The translations under genes were made by a program, and so were the position numbers. From Thermohalobaculum sp964576075 (GTDB lineage: Bacteria > Pseudomonadota > Alphaproteobacteria > Rhodobacterales > Rhodobacteraceae), in NCBI GenBank assembly GCA_964576075.1, contig CAZNTX010000029.1:1-39372 (forward strand): a stretch of 39,372 nucleotides of DNA, read 5' to 3'. Positions 1-7,714 of this stretch are shown one piece after another. Under the pieces are notes generated by a model that was given only the letters and a program-made list of their open reading frames with translations, was not told the origin of the DNA and searched no databases. Numbering within the stretch: position 1 is the first letter of the stretch; each line of letters begins with the position of its first letter.

Positions 1-72
1 GCCCGAGGCCCCACCCACCCAGGAGAGGGCGGCGCGGGCGGGAGCGCCGGTGCGGCCCCCAAGGCCTCGGGC
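1..72 (+). repeat. Hairpin repeat element, copy A (cut by window edge)
   Basis: The arms GCCCGAGGCC (1-10) and GGCCTCGGGC (63-72) are perfect inverted repeats around a 52-nt loop (11-62). The loop begins CCACCCACCC and ends in a C-run followed by AA. The left arm starts at base 1, so the element probably continues outside the window. Loop length and C-rich loop ends match four other copies here. The first half of the loop is nearly the same as the reverse complement of the copy at 17071-17163. It is not a known named family to me. Confidence 0.75.
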
Positions 73-191
73 CGCGCACGCCTCCGCAGCCCGATCCCGG
101 CGATGCGGGTCCGGACGGTTTGGGCGCTTGCGCGGGGGGGCGGCGCTTCGCTACAAGGGCGCGCAAGTCAGCGGCCGGACAGCGCCTCGCC

Positions 192-1262
192 ATGTCTCAC
201 AGCATCTCCGAGATCGCCCGCCTGACGGGCCTCGCCGCCGAGGGCGCCGTCGATCTCGTCATCGAGCGTCCGGCCGAGCCCGGGCGCGCGGGCGTGCGGG
301 ACCTCGCGCTCGCCATGGACCCCGCCTATGCGCAGGCGCTGGCGGAGAGCCCGGCGCGGGCGGCGGTGCTCTGGCCCGGGGCGGACTGGCGCGCGCTCGG
401 GCTCGAGGCCGCGCTCTTCGCGCCGCGGGCGCGGGTGGCGCTCGCGGCCCTCGGCGAGGTGTTCGCGCCGCCCTCCGACGTCGCGCCCGGGGTGCATCCC
501 ACGGCGCTCGTCGACCCCACCGCCGAGATCGGGGAAGGCGCGGCGGTCGGGCCCTTCGCGGTCGTGGGCGCGGGGGCGGCCCTCGGCGCGGGGGCGGTCC
601 TCGGCGCCCATGCGAGCCTCGCGCCGGGTGCCTGGATCGGCGCGGGCTGCCGGATCGATGCGGGCGTGCGGATCGGGCGCGGCGTGCGCATCGGCGCGCG
701 GTCGATCGTGCAGGCCAATGCGGTGATCGGGGCGGACGGGTTCTCCTATGTGACGCCCGAGCCGGGCTCGGTGGAGACGGCGAAGGCCACCGGCGAGGTG
801 CGCGCGGCCAATACCGGGCTGCGCCGCATCGCGTCGCTCGGAGGGGTGGAGATCGGCGAGGATGTGGATATCGGGGCGGGCACCTGCATCGATGCCGGCA
901 CGGTCGCGCCCACCACCATCGGAGCGGGGACGAAGATCGACAATCTCGTGCAGATCGGCCACAACTGCCGGATCGGGCGGCTCTGCCTCATTTGCGGCCA
1001 TGTGGGGCTCGCGGGCTCGGTCACGGTGGGGGATCGCGCGGTTCTCGGCGGCAAGGTCGGCGTGGGCGACCATCTCGAGATCGGCGCGGACGCGGTGGTC
1101 GCCGGCGGCAGCCTGCTCGGGTCCAACGTCGCGCCGGGGACGGTGGCGATCGGCGTGCCGGCGATGCCGCGGGAGCAGTTCTACCGGCAGTTCGCGGCGC
1201 TGAGGCGCTTGCCGAAGGCGCTCGATCAGGTCAAGGAGTTGCGCGCCAAGCTGGGGCTGTAA
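192..1262 (+). CDS. lpxD: UDP-3-O-acylglucosamine N-acyltransferase (LpxD)
   Basis: This 356-residue protein should transfer a 3-hydroxyacyl chain from acyl carrier protein to the 2-amino group of UDP-3-O-acyl-glucosamine, the third step of lipid A synthesis in the cytoplasm. An N-terminal uridine-binding-like domain (about residues 1-100) precedes a long left-handed beta helix of hexapeptide repeats (I-G-x-G/A type, about 105-330). The stretch VQIGHNCRIG carries the expected catalytic histidine at residue 257. The ATG at 192 gives the usual LpxD N-terminus; upstream in-frame codons read through low-complexity sequence. No strong Shine-Dalgarno is visible. The gene is not in a bam-lpxD-fabZ-lpxA cluster; an acyl carrier protein and a ketosynthase follow directly. 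It may therefore be a second, specialised LpxD (inference). Confidence 0.9.
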   Translation: MSHSISEIARLTGLAAEGAVDLVIERPAEPGRAGVRDLALAMDPAYAQALAESPARAAVLWPGADWRALGLEAALFAPRARVALAALGEVFAPPSDVAPGVHPTALVDPTAEIGEGAAVGPFAVVGAGAALGAGAVLGAHASLAPGAWIGAGCRIDAGVRIGRGVRIGARSIVQANAVIGADGFSYVTPEPGSVETAKATGEVRAANTGLRRIASLGGVEIGEDVDIGAGTCIDAGTVAPTTIGAGTKIDNLVQIGHNCRIGRLCLICGHVGLAGSVTVGDRAVLGGKVGVGDHLEIGADAVVAGGSLLGSNVAPGTVAIGVPAMPREQFYRQFAALRRLPKALDQVKELRAKLGL

Positions 1263-1325
1263 CGCCGCCGCGCGTTTGATAGGAACGAGGCCCGGGCGCG
1301 GATCCCGGGCGGACAGGAGACAGGC

Positions 1326-1592
1326 ATGAGCGACGAGGTGGCCGATCGCATCCGGGAGATCATCGCGGAACAGGCGCTGGTCGAGCCGGGGAGCATCACC
1401 CCGGAGACCACGCCGGAGGATCTGGGGCTCGACAGCCTGGCCCTCGTCGAGGTCGTCTTCGGGATCGAGGAGGCTTTCGACGTCTCGGTGCCCTACAACG
1501 CCAACGATCCGAGCCAGGCGGAATTCGACATCTCCAATTTCGCGGCGATCGTCGAGGGCGTGAAGAAACTCATCGCGGAAAAGCAGGCGTGA
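1326..1592 (+). CDS. Acyl carrier protein, dedicated type
   Basis: This 88-residue acidic protein has the phosphopantetheine attachment motif DSLAL, with Ser37 as the site to be modified. It carries acyl chains as thioesters in the cytoplasm. It is about ten residues longer than a housekeeping AcpP and has an extra acidic stretch before its last helix, as in specialised carriers. A Shine-Dalgarno-like GGACAGGAGA lies just before the ATG. It sits 63 bp after lpxD, and its stop overlaps the GTG start of the next ketosynthase, so the two are probably translationally coupled. It likely supplies an unusual acyl chain to the neighbouring enzymes. Similarity to rhizobial AcpXL is in role only; the sequence is not clearly AcpXL. 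Confidence 0.88.
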   Translation: MSDEVADRIREIIAEQALVEPGSITPETTPEDLGLDSLALVEVVFGIEEAFDVSVPYNANDPSQAEFDISNFAAIVEGVKKLIAEKQA

Positions 1593-2812
1593 CGGGCGGT
1601 CGGCGGGTCGTCGTCACCGGGCTCGGCGTCGTCTCGGCGCTCGGCACCGGACGGGCGGCGCATTTCGAGGGGCTGCGCGAGGGGCGCTCGGCCATCGGGC
1701 CGATCGAGCGCATCCCGTCGGACCGGCTGATGATCAAGATCGCCGCGGAGGCCCGTGGCTTCGAGGGCGAGGACTATTTCGACCGCTCCCAGATCGCGCT
1801 TTACGACCGGGTGACGCAGATGGCCCTCGTCGCCGCGGAGGAGGCGATGAGCCAGTCCGGCCTCGAGATCACCGAGGCGCTCGGGCTCCGCACCGCGACG
1901 ATCATCGCGACCGCGATGGGCGGGCTGCACACGCAGGACGAAAACTACTACGCCGTCTATCACGAGATGAAGAATCGGGTGCATCCGTTCATCATCCCCC
2001 GCCTGATGGCGAACGCGCCGGTCTCGCAGGTCTCCATGCGCTACGGGCTCAAGGGGCCGGCCTGGTCGGTGGCGACGGCTTGCGCGAGCTCGAACCACGC
2101 GATGGCCCAGGCCTTCCAGCTCGTGCGCTCCGGCGTCTGCGACGCGGCGGTGACGGGGGGGACGGAGAGCGTCCTCTGCTTCGGCGGCATCAAGGCCTGG
2201 GAGGGGCTGAGGGTCATGTCGAAGGACGGCTGCCGGCCGTTCTCCAAGACCCGCAACGGCATGGTGCTCGGCGAGGGCTGCGCGATCCTGGTGCTCGAGG
2301 CGCGCGAGGCGGCGTTGGCGCGCGGCGCGCCGATCCTGGCCGAGCTCGCCGGCGCGGGCATGACGGCGGACGCGACCGATATAGTCGCCCCCGATCTCGG
2401 CGGCGCCACCCGGGCGATCGAGCTCGCGCTGGCGGATGCCGGGATGGCGCCCGAGGAGGTCGGCTACGTGAACGCCCATGGCACCGCGACGGCGATCAAC
2501 GACCGCACCGAGGCGGCGGCGCTCAAGGCGGCGCTCGGCGGGGCGGCGGAGCGGGTGATGGTGTCCTCCACCAAGTCGATGCACGGCCATGCGATCGGGG
2601 CTGCGGGCGCGCTCGAGGCCGCGGCGGTGGTGCTCGCGCTCACCGAAGGCGTGATCCCGCCGACGGCGAATTTCGAGGAGGAGGACCCGGAGATCGGGCT
2701 CGACGTGGTGCCGAACACCGCCCGCGAGGCGCGGGTCGGAGCTGCGCTCTCCAACGCCTTCGCCTTCGGCGGGCTCAACGCCGTGCTCGCCTTCCGCGCT
2801 CCGGAGGGGTGA
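1589..2812 (+). CDS. Beta-ketoacyl-ACP synthase, FabF type
   Basis: This 407-residue condensing enzyme elongates acyl-ACP with malonyl-ACP in fatty acid synthesis. The thiolase fold is complete. The nucleophile Cys165 lies in VATACASSNH, His297 in VNAHGTAT, and Lys329 and His334 in STKSMHGHAIG. The length is normal for FabF/KAS II. The start is GTG at 1589, overlapping the stop of the carrier protein gene by four bases, so both are probably made together. Because a complete fabA-fabB-fabI set lies at 20.5-23.1 kb, this enzyme is likely a specialised second ketosynthase working with its own carrier protein, perhaps for lipid A acyl chains (inference from lpxD next door). Confidence 0.9.
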   Translation: MTGGRRVVVTGLGVVSALGTGRAAHFEGLREGRSAIGPIERIPSDRLMIKIAAEARGFEGEDYFDRSQIALYDRVTQMALVAAEEAMSQSGLEITEALGLRTATIIATAMGGLHTQDENYYAVYHEMKNRVHPFIIPRLMANAPVSQVSMRYGLKGPAWSVATACASSNHAMAQAFQLVRSGVCDAAVTGGTESVLCFGGIKAWEGLRVMSKDGCRPFSKTRNGMVLGEGCAILVLEAREAALARGAPILAELAGAGMTADATDIVAPDLGGATRAIELALADAGMAPEEVGYVNAHGTATAINDRTEAAALKAALGGAAERVMVSSTKSMHGHAIGAAGALEAAAVVLALTEGVIPPTANFEEEDPEIGLDVVPNTAREARVGAALSNAFAFGGLNAVLAFRAPEG

Positions 2813-2817
2813 CTGCC

Positions 2818-2937
2818 GTCCCGGCGGCGGAGGCTCCGCGCACCCGGCGCCCCACCCACCCCGGCTGCCGTCCGCGCCTGCGGGAGCGGCGGCCTTCCCC
2901 CCAGGCGCCGGGTGCGCGGAGCCTCCGCCGCCGGGAC
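2818..2937 (+). repeat. Hairpin repeat element, copy B
   Basis: A perfect 34-bp inverted repeat (2818-2851 and 2904-2937) encloses a 52-nt loop (2852-2903). The loop starts CCACCCACCCCGG and ends TTCCCCCCA. It begins six bases after the ketosynthase stop, between two convergent genes. Such a long GC stem would block or end transcription in both directions, but there is no T-tract of an intrinsic terminator. Confidence 0.85.
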
Positions 2938-2978
2938 CGCGCCCGCGATGGGTCGGGGGATGGCGCTCGGCTCTCCGA

Positions 2979-3074
2979 GGCGCCGTGCGGTCCCGGCGCC
3001 TGGGGGGCTTTCCCGGAGGTGCGGCGGGCGCCGTCTCGTCCGGGGCGGGCGGGGCGCCGGGACCGCGCGGCGCC
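2979..3074 (-). repeat. Hairpin repeat element, copy C (inverted)
   Basis: The arms 2979-3000 and 3053-3074 pair over 22 positions with one G-T wobble (14 perfect inner pairs, GCGGTCCCGGCGCC). The loop is exactly 52 nt (3001-3052). Read on the minus strand, the loop begins CCGCCCGCCCCGG and ends GCCCCCCA, a variant of the other copies. It lies 41 bp from copy B in the opposite orientation, just past the 3' end of the minus-strand IalB-family gene. Confidence 0.75.
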
Positions 3075-3082
3075 GGCGCCGG

Positions 3083-3625
3083 TCAGAGGGCGTTGAAGCC
3101 GGCCGTGAAGCCCCTGAGCGAGATGGTCACGTTGAACTCGCGCGCCTGTCCTTCGACGGGGGCGGCGAAGGACATCTGCGCGTTGGCCCCGCGTTTGTAG
3201 GCGTTGAGCGCGTCGTCGAGCAGCGGGCGGGTGGCGATGCAGCGATCGGGCAGGCAGACCTCGAAATTGATCTGGCTGCGCTGGCCGCCGTCGATCTGCA
3301 CCACGACGCCGGGGCGGAGCAGCACGCCGATCCGCGTCGTCACCTGGATGAGGGCGGGCACCGGGCGGCCGTCGTTCGTGGTCAGCCCGTCGAGCTTCTG
3401 CACCTCGACGGCGAGGACGGCATTGCCCTGGCTGTCGCGCCCGACCTGCTGCATGGCGCAGATGTCGCGCTCCTCGATGCAGACGATGTCCCAATCGCCG
3501 TGGGTCGCCTTCTTGACGCCCTCCTGACGGTCCTGGGCGGCGGCGGGGACGGCCGCGGCGAGCGCGAACAGGCCGGCGAGGAGCCCCCGGCGGAGGGGGG
3601 CGGCGAACGGGAGATGGCTGCTCAA
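3083..3625 (-). CDS. Invasion-associated locus B (IalB) family protein
   Basis: This exported protein of about 180 residues has a signal peptide (Arg-containing n-region, then an Ala/Leu core ending AVPAAAQ). The IalB core follows: a G-D-W-x-(I/V)-x-C start, the DICAMQQ cysteine segment, and a late C-L-P-D-x-C pair. IalB proteins are periplasmic or outer-membrane linked; their biochemical role is not established. I chose a TTG start at 3625 because GGAGG sits seven bases upstream and the signal peptide then begins properly. An in-frame ATG at 3694 would add 23 Arg/Pro-rich residues before the signal peptide. The gene is convergent with the ketosynthase, separated by hairpin copies B and C. 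A second IalB relative is at 15296-15814. Confidence 0.85.
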   Translation of the reverse strand: MSSHLPFAAPLRRGLLAGLFALAAAVPAAAQDRQEGVKKATHGDWDIVCIEERDICAMQQVGRDSQGNAVLAVEVQKLDGLTTNDGRPVPALIQVTTRIGVLLRPGVVVQIDGGQRSQINFEVCLPDRCIATRPLLDDALNAYKRGANAQMSFAAPVEGQAREFNVTISLRGFTAGFNAL

Positions 3626-3744
3626 GACATGGCCTCCGTGGTCTATCGGGCGCCGGCGGGGCGCCGGCCTCTCGGCTCGGCGGCACCCTGCCAAGGCTTG
3701 CCCGCGAAATCAACCGCGCCCCCCCCGGGACCGGGCGGCGCATG

Positions 3745-3768
3745 AAAAAGGGCGCCGGTTCGGCGCCC
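3745..3768 (-). terminator. Intrinsic terminator, minus strand
   Basis: On the minus strand an 8-bp stem (GGGCGCCG / CGGCGCCC, 3-nt loop) is followed directly by TTTTT. The plus strand has no matching T-tract. It would end a short transcript arising between it and the next terminator. Confidence 0.6.
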
Positions 3769-3901
3769 CTTCCCGCCGCGGTTTGGCCCGCGGCTCATGC
3801 TCTTCCCTGTCGAACTGGCCATATCGTCGCGGCCTTTGCAATCGTTATCGCCTGTTGCGCGGAGGTCAACAGCCTTCTCCGGCCCGAGCGGCCCCGATCC
3901 G

Positions 3902-3930
3902 AAAAAAAGGCCGCGCACGGGGGCGCGGCC
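3902..3930 (-). terminator. Strong intrinsic terminator, minus strand
   Basis: The perfect stem GGCCGCGC / GCGCGGCC (3909-3916, 3923-3930) with a 6-nt loop is followed on the minus strand by seven T. The only DNA upstream on that strand is the 185 bp before the divergent phosphotransferase gene, so the transcript it ends is unidentified. Confidence 0.7.
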
Positions 3931-4115
3931 AGTTGCAACAGGGAGGAGCGCCCCGTCCGGCGGCGGAAACCGCCGCGTGCCGTCCGGGACTGGGAGCAGA
4001 TTGCCCCGGAAAGGTTAACAAAGCGTGCCAATTCGGGACGAGGCGCCGGGGGCTTGCGGGTGCCGCGGCCGAGGGGCGATGCTCGGCCCCATCCGAAGCG
4101 GCGAGGGAGGCGGCG

Positions 4116-5183
4116 ATGGCGGGCTCTGAGACGGCGCCGGGGCGGGGCGGGCAGGCGGGTCCGCCGCGGCTCCCGCTCGACACGGCGGCGCTCGCGCCGA
4201 TCCTCGAGGCGCGACTCGACCTCTCGGGGGAGGTCTCGGCGCGGCAATTCTCGGGGGGACAGTCGAACCCCACCTATCTGCTCGAGGCCGGCGGGAGGCG
4301 CCTCGTGCTCCGGCGCAAGCCGCCGGGGGAACTGCTTCCGAAGGCGCATCAGATCGAGCGGGAATATGCCGTGATGGCGGCGCTCGGGCGCGTCGGGTTC
4401 CCGGTGCCCGAGATGCTGTTCCTGCACGAGGACCCGGAGCCCCTCGGCACGGCCTTCTACGTCATGGCCCATGTGGAGGGGCGGGTGTTCTTCGACACGA
4501 CGCTGCCGGGGCTCGCGGCGGAGGAGCGGCGCGCGGTCTACGAGGCGGCGATCGACACGCTCGCGGCGCTCCACCGGGTCGATCCGGAGGCGGCGGAGCT
4601 CGGGCGATTCGGCCGCCCCGGCGGCTATCTCGCGCGGCAGACGGCGATCTGGTCCAAGCAATACCGTGCGAGCGAGACCGCCGAGATCCCGGAGATGGAG
4701 CGGCTGGGCGCCTGGCTGGCGGACGCCGTCGCCGGCGTGCCGGAGGAGAGCTGCCTCGTCCATGGCGACTACCGGCTCGACAATCTGATTCTCGCGCCCG
4801 ACGCCCCCGAGGTCGTCGCCGTGCTCGACTGGGAGCTCGCCACCCTCGGCCATCCGCTCGCCGATCTCGCCTATTTCCTGATGACCTGGGCCTTTCCGGA
4901 GGGGCTGCGCTACGGGCTCGCGGGGGCCGATCTCGACGCGCTCGGCATCCCCTCGATGGAGGCGCTCGCCGAGCGCTACGCCAGGGCGACGGGGCGCGCG
5001 GGGCTGCCGGATCTCGACCTGATGCTCGCCTTCTCGGTCTTCCGGATCGCGGCGATCATCCAGGGCGTCCATGCCCGAGGGCTCGCCGGGAATGCGGCGG
5101 ACCCGGCCGCGCTCGCCATGGGCGCGGACGTCCCCCGCCTCGCCCGCATCGGCTGGGACTTCGCCCGCCGCGCCGGCGCCTGA
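4116..5183 (+). CDS. APH-family phosphotransferase (acyl-CoA-linked type)
   Basis: This 355-residue protein has the aminoglycoside phosphotransferase/choline kinase fold. The Brenner motif HGDYRLDN starts at His216 with catalytic Asp218. The metal-binding Asp238 lies in VLDWE, followed by LGHPLADLAYF. This pattern fits the phosphotransferases found beside acyl-CoA dehydrogenases and resembling the N-terminal part of human ACAD10/11. Those are thought to phosphorylate hydroxyacyl-CoA-type substrates rather than antibiotics. The ATG at 4116 follows GGGAGG by five bases. The next gene downstream is methylmalonate-semialdehyde dehydrogenase, which suits a role in acyl or branched-chain catabolism. 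The exact substrate cannot be told from sequence. Confidence 0.85.
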   Translation: MAGSETAPGRGGQAGPPRLPLDTAALAPILEARLDLSGEVSARQFSGGQSNPTYLLEAGGRRLVLRRKPPGELLPKAHQIEREYAVMAALGRVGFPVPEMLFLHEDPEPLGTAFYVMAHVEGRVFFDTTLPGLAAEERRAVYEAAIDTLAALHRVDPEAAELGRFGRPGGYLARQTAIWSKQYRASETAEIPEMERLGAWLADAVAGVPEESCLVHGDYRLDNLILAPDAPEVVAVLDWELATLGHPLADLAYFLMTWAFPEGLRYGLAGADLDALGIPSMEALAERYARATGRAGLPDLDLMLAFSVFRIAAIIQGVHARGLAGNAADPAALAMGADVPRLARIGWDFARRAGA

Positions 5184-5256
5184 GCCCGCCCGCCCTTGAC
5201 CGGCGCGGCGAAACCGTGGACGAGACGGTCAAACCGCTGGACCGAGGAGACAGGCG

Positions 5257-6759
5257 ATGACCGAAGAGCTGACCCATTTCATCGGCGGCAAGCGCGTCAA
5301 GGGCGCGTCGGGCCGATTCTCGGACGTCTACAACCCGGCGACCGGCGAGGTGCAGGCGAAATGCCCGCTCGCCTCCGCCGAGGAGGTCCGCGCCGCGGTC
5401 GAGACCGCGCGCGACGCCCAGCCCGCCTGGGCCGCGACCAACCCGCAGAAGCGCGCCCGGGTGATGATGAAGTTCGTGAGCCTCCTGCAGCGCGACATGG
5501 ACAAGCTCGCCGAGGCGCTCTCGCGCGAGCACGGCAAGACCCTGCCGGATGCGCGCGGCGACGTGCAGCGCGGGCTCGAGGTCGCCGAGTTCTGCATCGG
5601 CGCGCCGCATCTCCTGAAGGGCGAATACACCGAAGGGGCGGGGCCCGGCATCGACATGTTCTCGATCCGCCAGCCGGTCGGCGTCGCCGCCGGGATCACG
5701 CCGTTCAACTTCCCCGCGATGATCCCGATGTGGAAGTTCTGCCCCGCGATCGCCTGCGGCAATTCCTTCGTGCTGAAGCCCTCGGAGCGCGACCCCTCGG
5801 TACCGATCATGCTCGCCGAGCTGATGATGGAGGCGGGGCTGCCCGCGGGCGTGCTCAACGTGGTCAACGGCGACAAGGTGGCCGTCGACGCGCTGCTCGA
5901 CGATCCGGACGTGGCCGCGGTCGGCTTCGTCGGCTCCACCCCGATCGCGCAGTATGTCTATTCGCGGGGCTGCGCGGCGGGCAAGCGGGTGCAGTGCTTC
6001 GGCGGCGCGAAGAACCACATGATCGTGATGCCCGACGCCGATCTCGACCAGGCGGTCGATGCGCTCGTGGGCGCGGGCTACGGGGCTGCGGGCGAGCGCT
6101 GCATGGCGGTCTCGGTCGCGGTGCCCGTGGGCGAGGCGACGGCGGATGCGCTCGTCAAGAAGCTCGCGCCCCGGGTCGAGAGCCTGAAGATCGGGCCCTA
6201 CACCGCGGGCGAGGACGTCGATTTCGGCCCGCTCGTCACCCGCGAGGCCCATACGCGGGTGAAGGGGCTCGTCGACCGCGGGGTCGAGGAGGGGGCCGAG
6301 CTCGTCGTCGACGGGCGGGACTTCAAGCTGCAGGGCTACGAGGAGGGCAACTTCATCGGCGGCTGTCTGTTCGACCGGGTGACCCGCGACATGGACATCT
6401 ACAAGACCGAGATCTTCGGCCCGGTGCTCTCGACGGTGCGCGCCAATTCCTACGAGGAGGCGCTCGGCCTCGCGATGGACCACGAATACGGCAACGGCGT
6501 CGCGATCTTCACCCGCGACGGGGACACGGCGCGGAACTTCCTCAGCCGGGTGAATGTCGGGATGGTGGGGGTGAACGTGCCGATCCCGGTGCCGCTCGCC
6601 TATCACACCTTCGGCGGCTGGAAGAAGTCGGTCTTCGGCGATCTGAACCAGCACGGGCCGGACGCGTTCCGCTTCTACACGCGGACCAAGACGGTCACGG
6701 CGCGCTGGCCCTCGGGGGTCAAGGAAGGCGCCGAGTTCTCGATCCCGACGATGGACTGA
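5257..6759 (+). CDS. mmsA: Methylmalonate-semialdehyde dehydrogenase (CoA-acylating)
   Basis: This 500-residue aldehyde dehydrogenase converts methylmalonate semialdehyde (from valine) or malonate semialdehyde to propionyl-CoA or acetyl-CoA with NAD+ and CoA. The family-specific motif TPFNFPAMIPMW lies in the cofactor domain. The nucleophile Cys282 lies in GERCMAVSVAV, where MmsA has no general-base glutamate nearby as in other aldehyde dehydrogenases. The C-terminal KSVFGDLNQHG block is typical of MmsA. The start ATG follows GAGGAGACAGGCG. It is on the same strand as the phosphotransferase, with a 73-bp gap, and is convergent with the TonB-like gene. Confidence 0.95.
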   Translation: MTEELTHFIGGKRVKGASGRFSDVYNPATGEVQAKCPLASAEEVRAAVETARDAQPAWAATNPQKRARVMMKFVSLLQRDMDKLAEALSREHGKTLPDARGDVQRGLEVAEFCIGAPHLLKGEYTEGAGPGIDMFSIRQPVGVAAGITPFNFPAMIPMWKFCPAIACGNSFVLKPSERDPSVPIMLAELMMEAGLPAGVLNVVNGDKVAVDALLDDPDVAAVGFVGSTPIAQYVYSRGCAAGKRVQCFGGAKNHMIVMPDADLDQAVDALVGAGYGAAGERCMAVSVAVPVGEATADALVKKLAPRVESLKIGPYTAGEDVDFGPLVTREAHTRVKGLVDRGVEEGAELVVDGRDFKLQGYEEGNFIGGCLFDRVTRDMDIYKTEIFGPVLSTVRANSYEEALGLAMDHEYGNGVAIFTRDGDTARNFLSRVNVGMVGVNVPIPVPLAYHTFGGWKKSVFGDLNQHGPDAFRFYTRTKTVTARWPSGVKEGAEFSIPTMD

Positions 6760-6865
6760 CCGCCCGCCGAACTCCGGCCGGGGGGGCTCGTCGGTCGGCG
6801 TCCCGACCTCCTCGCCGGCGGTCGCCGGGCTCTCCGAGCCCAGGAGCCGGGGGCGGGGAGGGAGA

Positions 6866-7714
6866 TCAGCCGTCCTCGTCGGAGGGGGCGGGCGCGTCGG
6901 GGCCGGCGCGGGGCAGGCTCGGCAGGGCGCCGCCGAGGGGGGCGGGGCCGGGAAGAGCGGGGCCCGAGGGGAGCGGCGTGGCGCCGTCCGCCGGCACCGC
7001 CCCGGGGCCTTCCGGCAGGTCCGGCAGGGGGGCGAGGTCCTCCTCCTCCGCGGCCTCCGCCGCGGCTTCGAGGGCGGCGATGGCGGCCGGGTCCGGGCGG
7101 GGGACCGGGAAGGGCGCGGTTTCCGGCGCGAAGCTCTCCTCCTCGATCGGCGTCGGCAGCGCGAGGGACGGACCGGCCGAGGGTCCAGGCCCCGCGCCGA
7201 GCCCGCCGCCCGGGCTCGCGAGCCCGCCGAGCGCGGACCCGGGGCCGGCGTCGCCCGGCATCGCGGCGGCGGCGGGCGAGAAGCCGGAGGGCTCCGGAAG
7301 GCGGAGCGCGATCTGCGGCGGGGGCGCGGTCGGCGTGTCGATCTTGGGCGCGAAGATCGGGCGTTTGGGCGCCTTGCCGGGACCCGAGACCTCGCCGAGA
7401 TCGGAGGCCTCGCCGGCCTCGACGCCGGTCTCGGCGCGGGCGGCCTCGGCGGTGTCGGGCGGGTCGGTCTCGGCGGCGACCTCGCCGAGGGCGGCGGCCT
7501 CGCCGGTCTCGGGCGGGGTGTTCCAATGCTCGACGAGGGCGGCGATCTCCGGGCTCGCGGCGCGCACGGGGCCGGCGGGCATGGCGGCCTGGGGCTCGGG
7601 CGCGCGCCAGATCGCGGGGGCGAGGAGGACGAGGCCGAGCGCATGGACCCCGGCCGCGACCGCGAGGAAGGCGGGGAAGAGCCGCCGCGCGGCCGGCTCG
7701 CGCCCCGCGCTCAC
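6866..7714 (-). CDS. TonB-like protein without the TonB C-terminal domain
   Basis: This 282-residue protein has a short cytoplasmic N-terminus, one membrane anchor (about residues 10-33, FPAFLAVAAGVHALGLVLL) and a long periplasmic tail very rich in Pro, Ala, Gly and Glu. This is the layout of a TonB/TolA-type energy transducer: an anchor with a conserved His that touches ExbB-ExbD, then a spacer. However, it ends in PSDEDG with no folded TonB C-terminal domain or YP motif. The GTG start overlaps the stop of the second exbD by four bases, so it is last in an exbB-exbD-exbD operon. It may be a transducer using an unrelated tail, or may need a partner. Membership of the system is inferred from position and architecture. 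Confidence 0.7.
   Translation of the reverse strand: MSAGREPAARRLFPAFLAVAAGVHALGLVLLAPAIWRAPEPQAAMPAGPVRAASPEIAALVEHWNTPPETGEAAALGEVAAETDPPDTAEAARAETGVEAGEASDLGEVSGPGKAPKRPIFAPKIDTPTAPPPQIALRLPEPSGFSPAAAAMPGDAGPGSALGGLASPGGGLGAGPGPSAGPSLALPTPIEEESFAPETAPFPVPRPDPAAIAALEAAAEAAEEEDLAPLPDLPEGPGAVPADGATPLPSGPALPGPAPLGGALPSLPRAGPDAPAPSDEDG

Larger units (their letters stand above)
3626..4115. other. Gene-free stretch with minus-strand terminators
   Basis: I find no convincing protein gene here on either strand; the open frames cross strong hairpins and look like GC-rich noise. It holds two intrinsic terminators that work on the minus strand (3745-3768 and 3902-3930), and a further small hairpin at about 3776-3793. 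No minus-strand gene lies upstream to account for them, so one or two small RNAs are possible. Confidence 0.55.

Noticed and set aside
50..1279. Long Arg/Gly-rich open frames beside lpxD and beside nearly every gene
   Set aside because: They are shadows of real genes, caused by the lack of stop codons in very GC-rich DNA; they show no family motif.
3643..3918. Minus-strand open frame over the two terminators
   Set aside because: It reads through a T-tailed hairpin and ends in Pro/Arg-rich noise; a small RNA is a better explanation.
4015..4035. TTGGCACG on the minus strand resembling a sigma-54 -24 box
   Set aside because: The matching GC of the -12 box is missing (GTTAA instead of TTGCA).
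3783..4115. 111 extra codons ahead of the phosphotransferase start
   Set aside because: They run through a strong terminator hairpin and have no conserved pattern; the ATG at 4116 has a proper ribosome site.
6760..6865. Possible copy of the 52-nt-loop hairpin between mmsA and the TonB-like gene
   Set aside because: Only short stems (such as GGGCTC/GAGCCC) are present; no CCACCCACCC block and no long arms.
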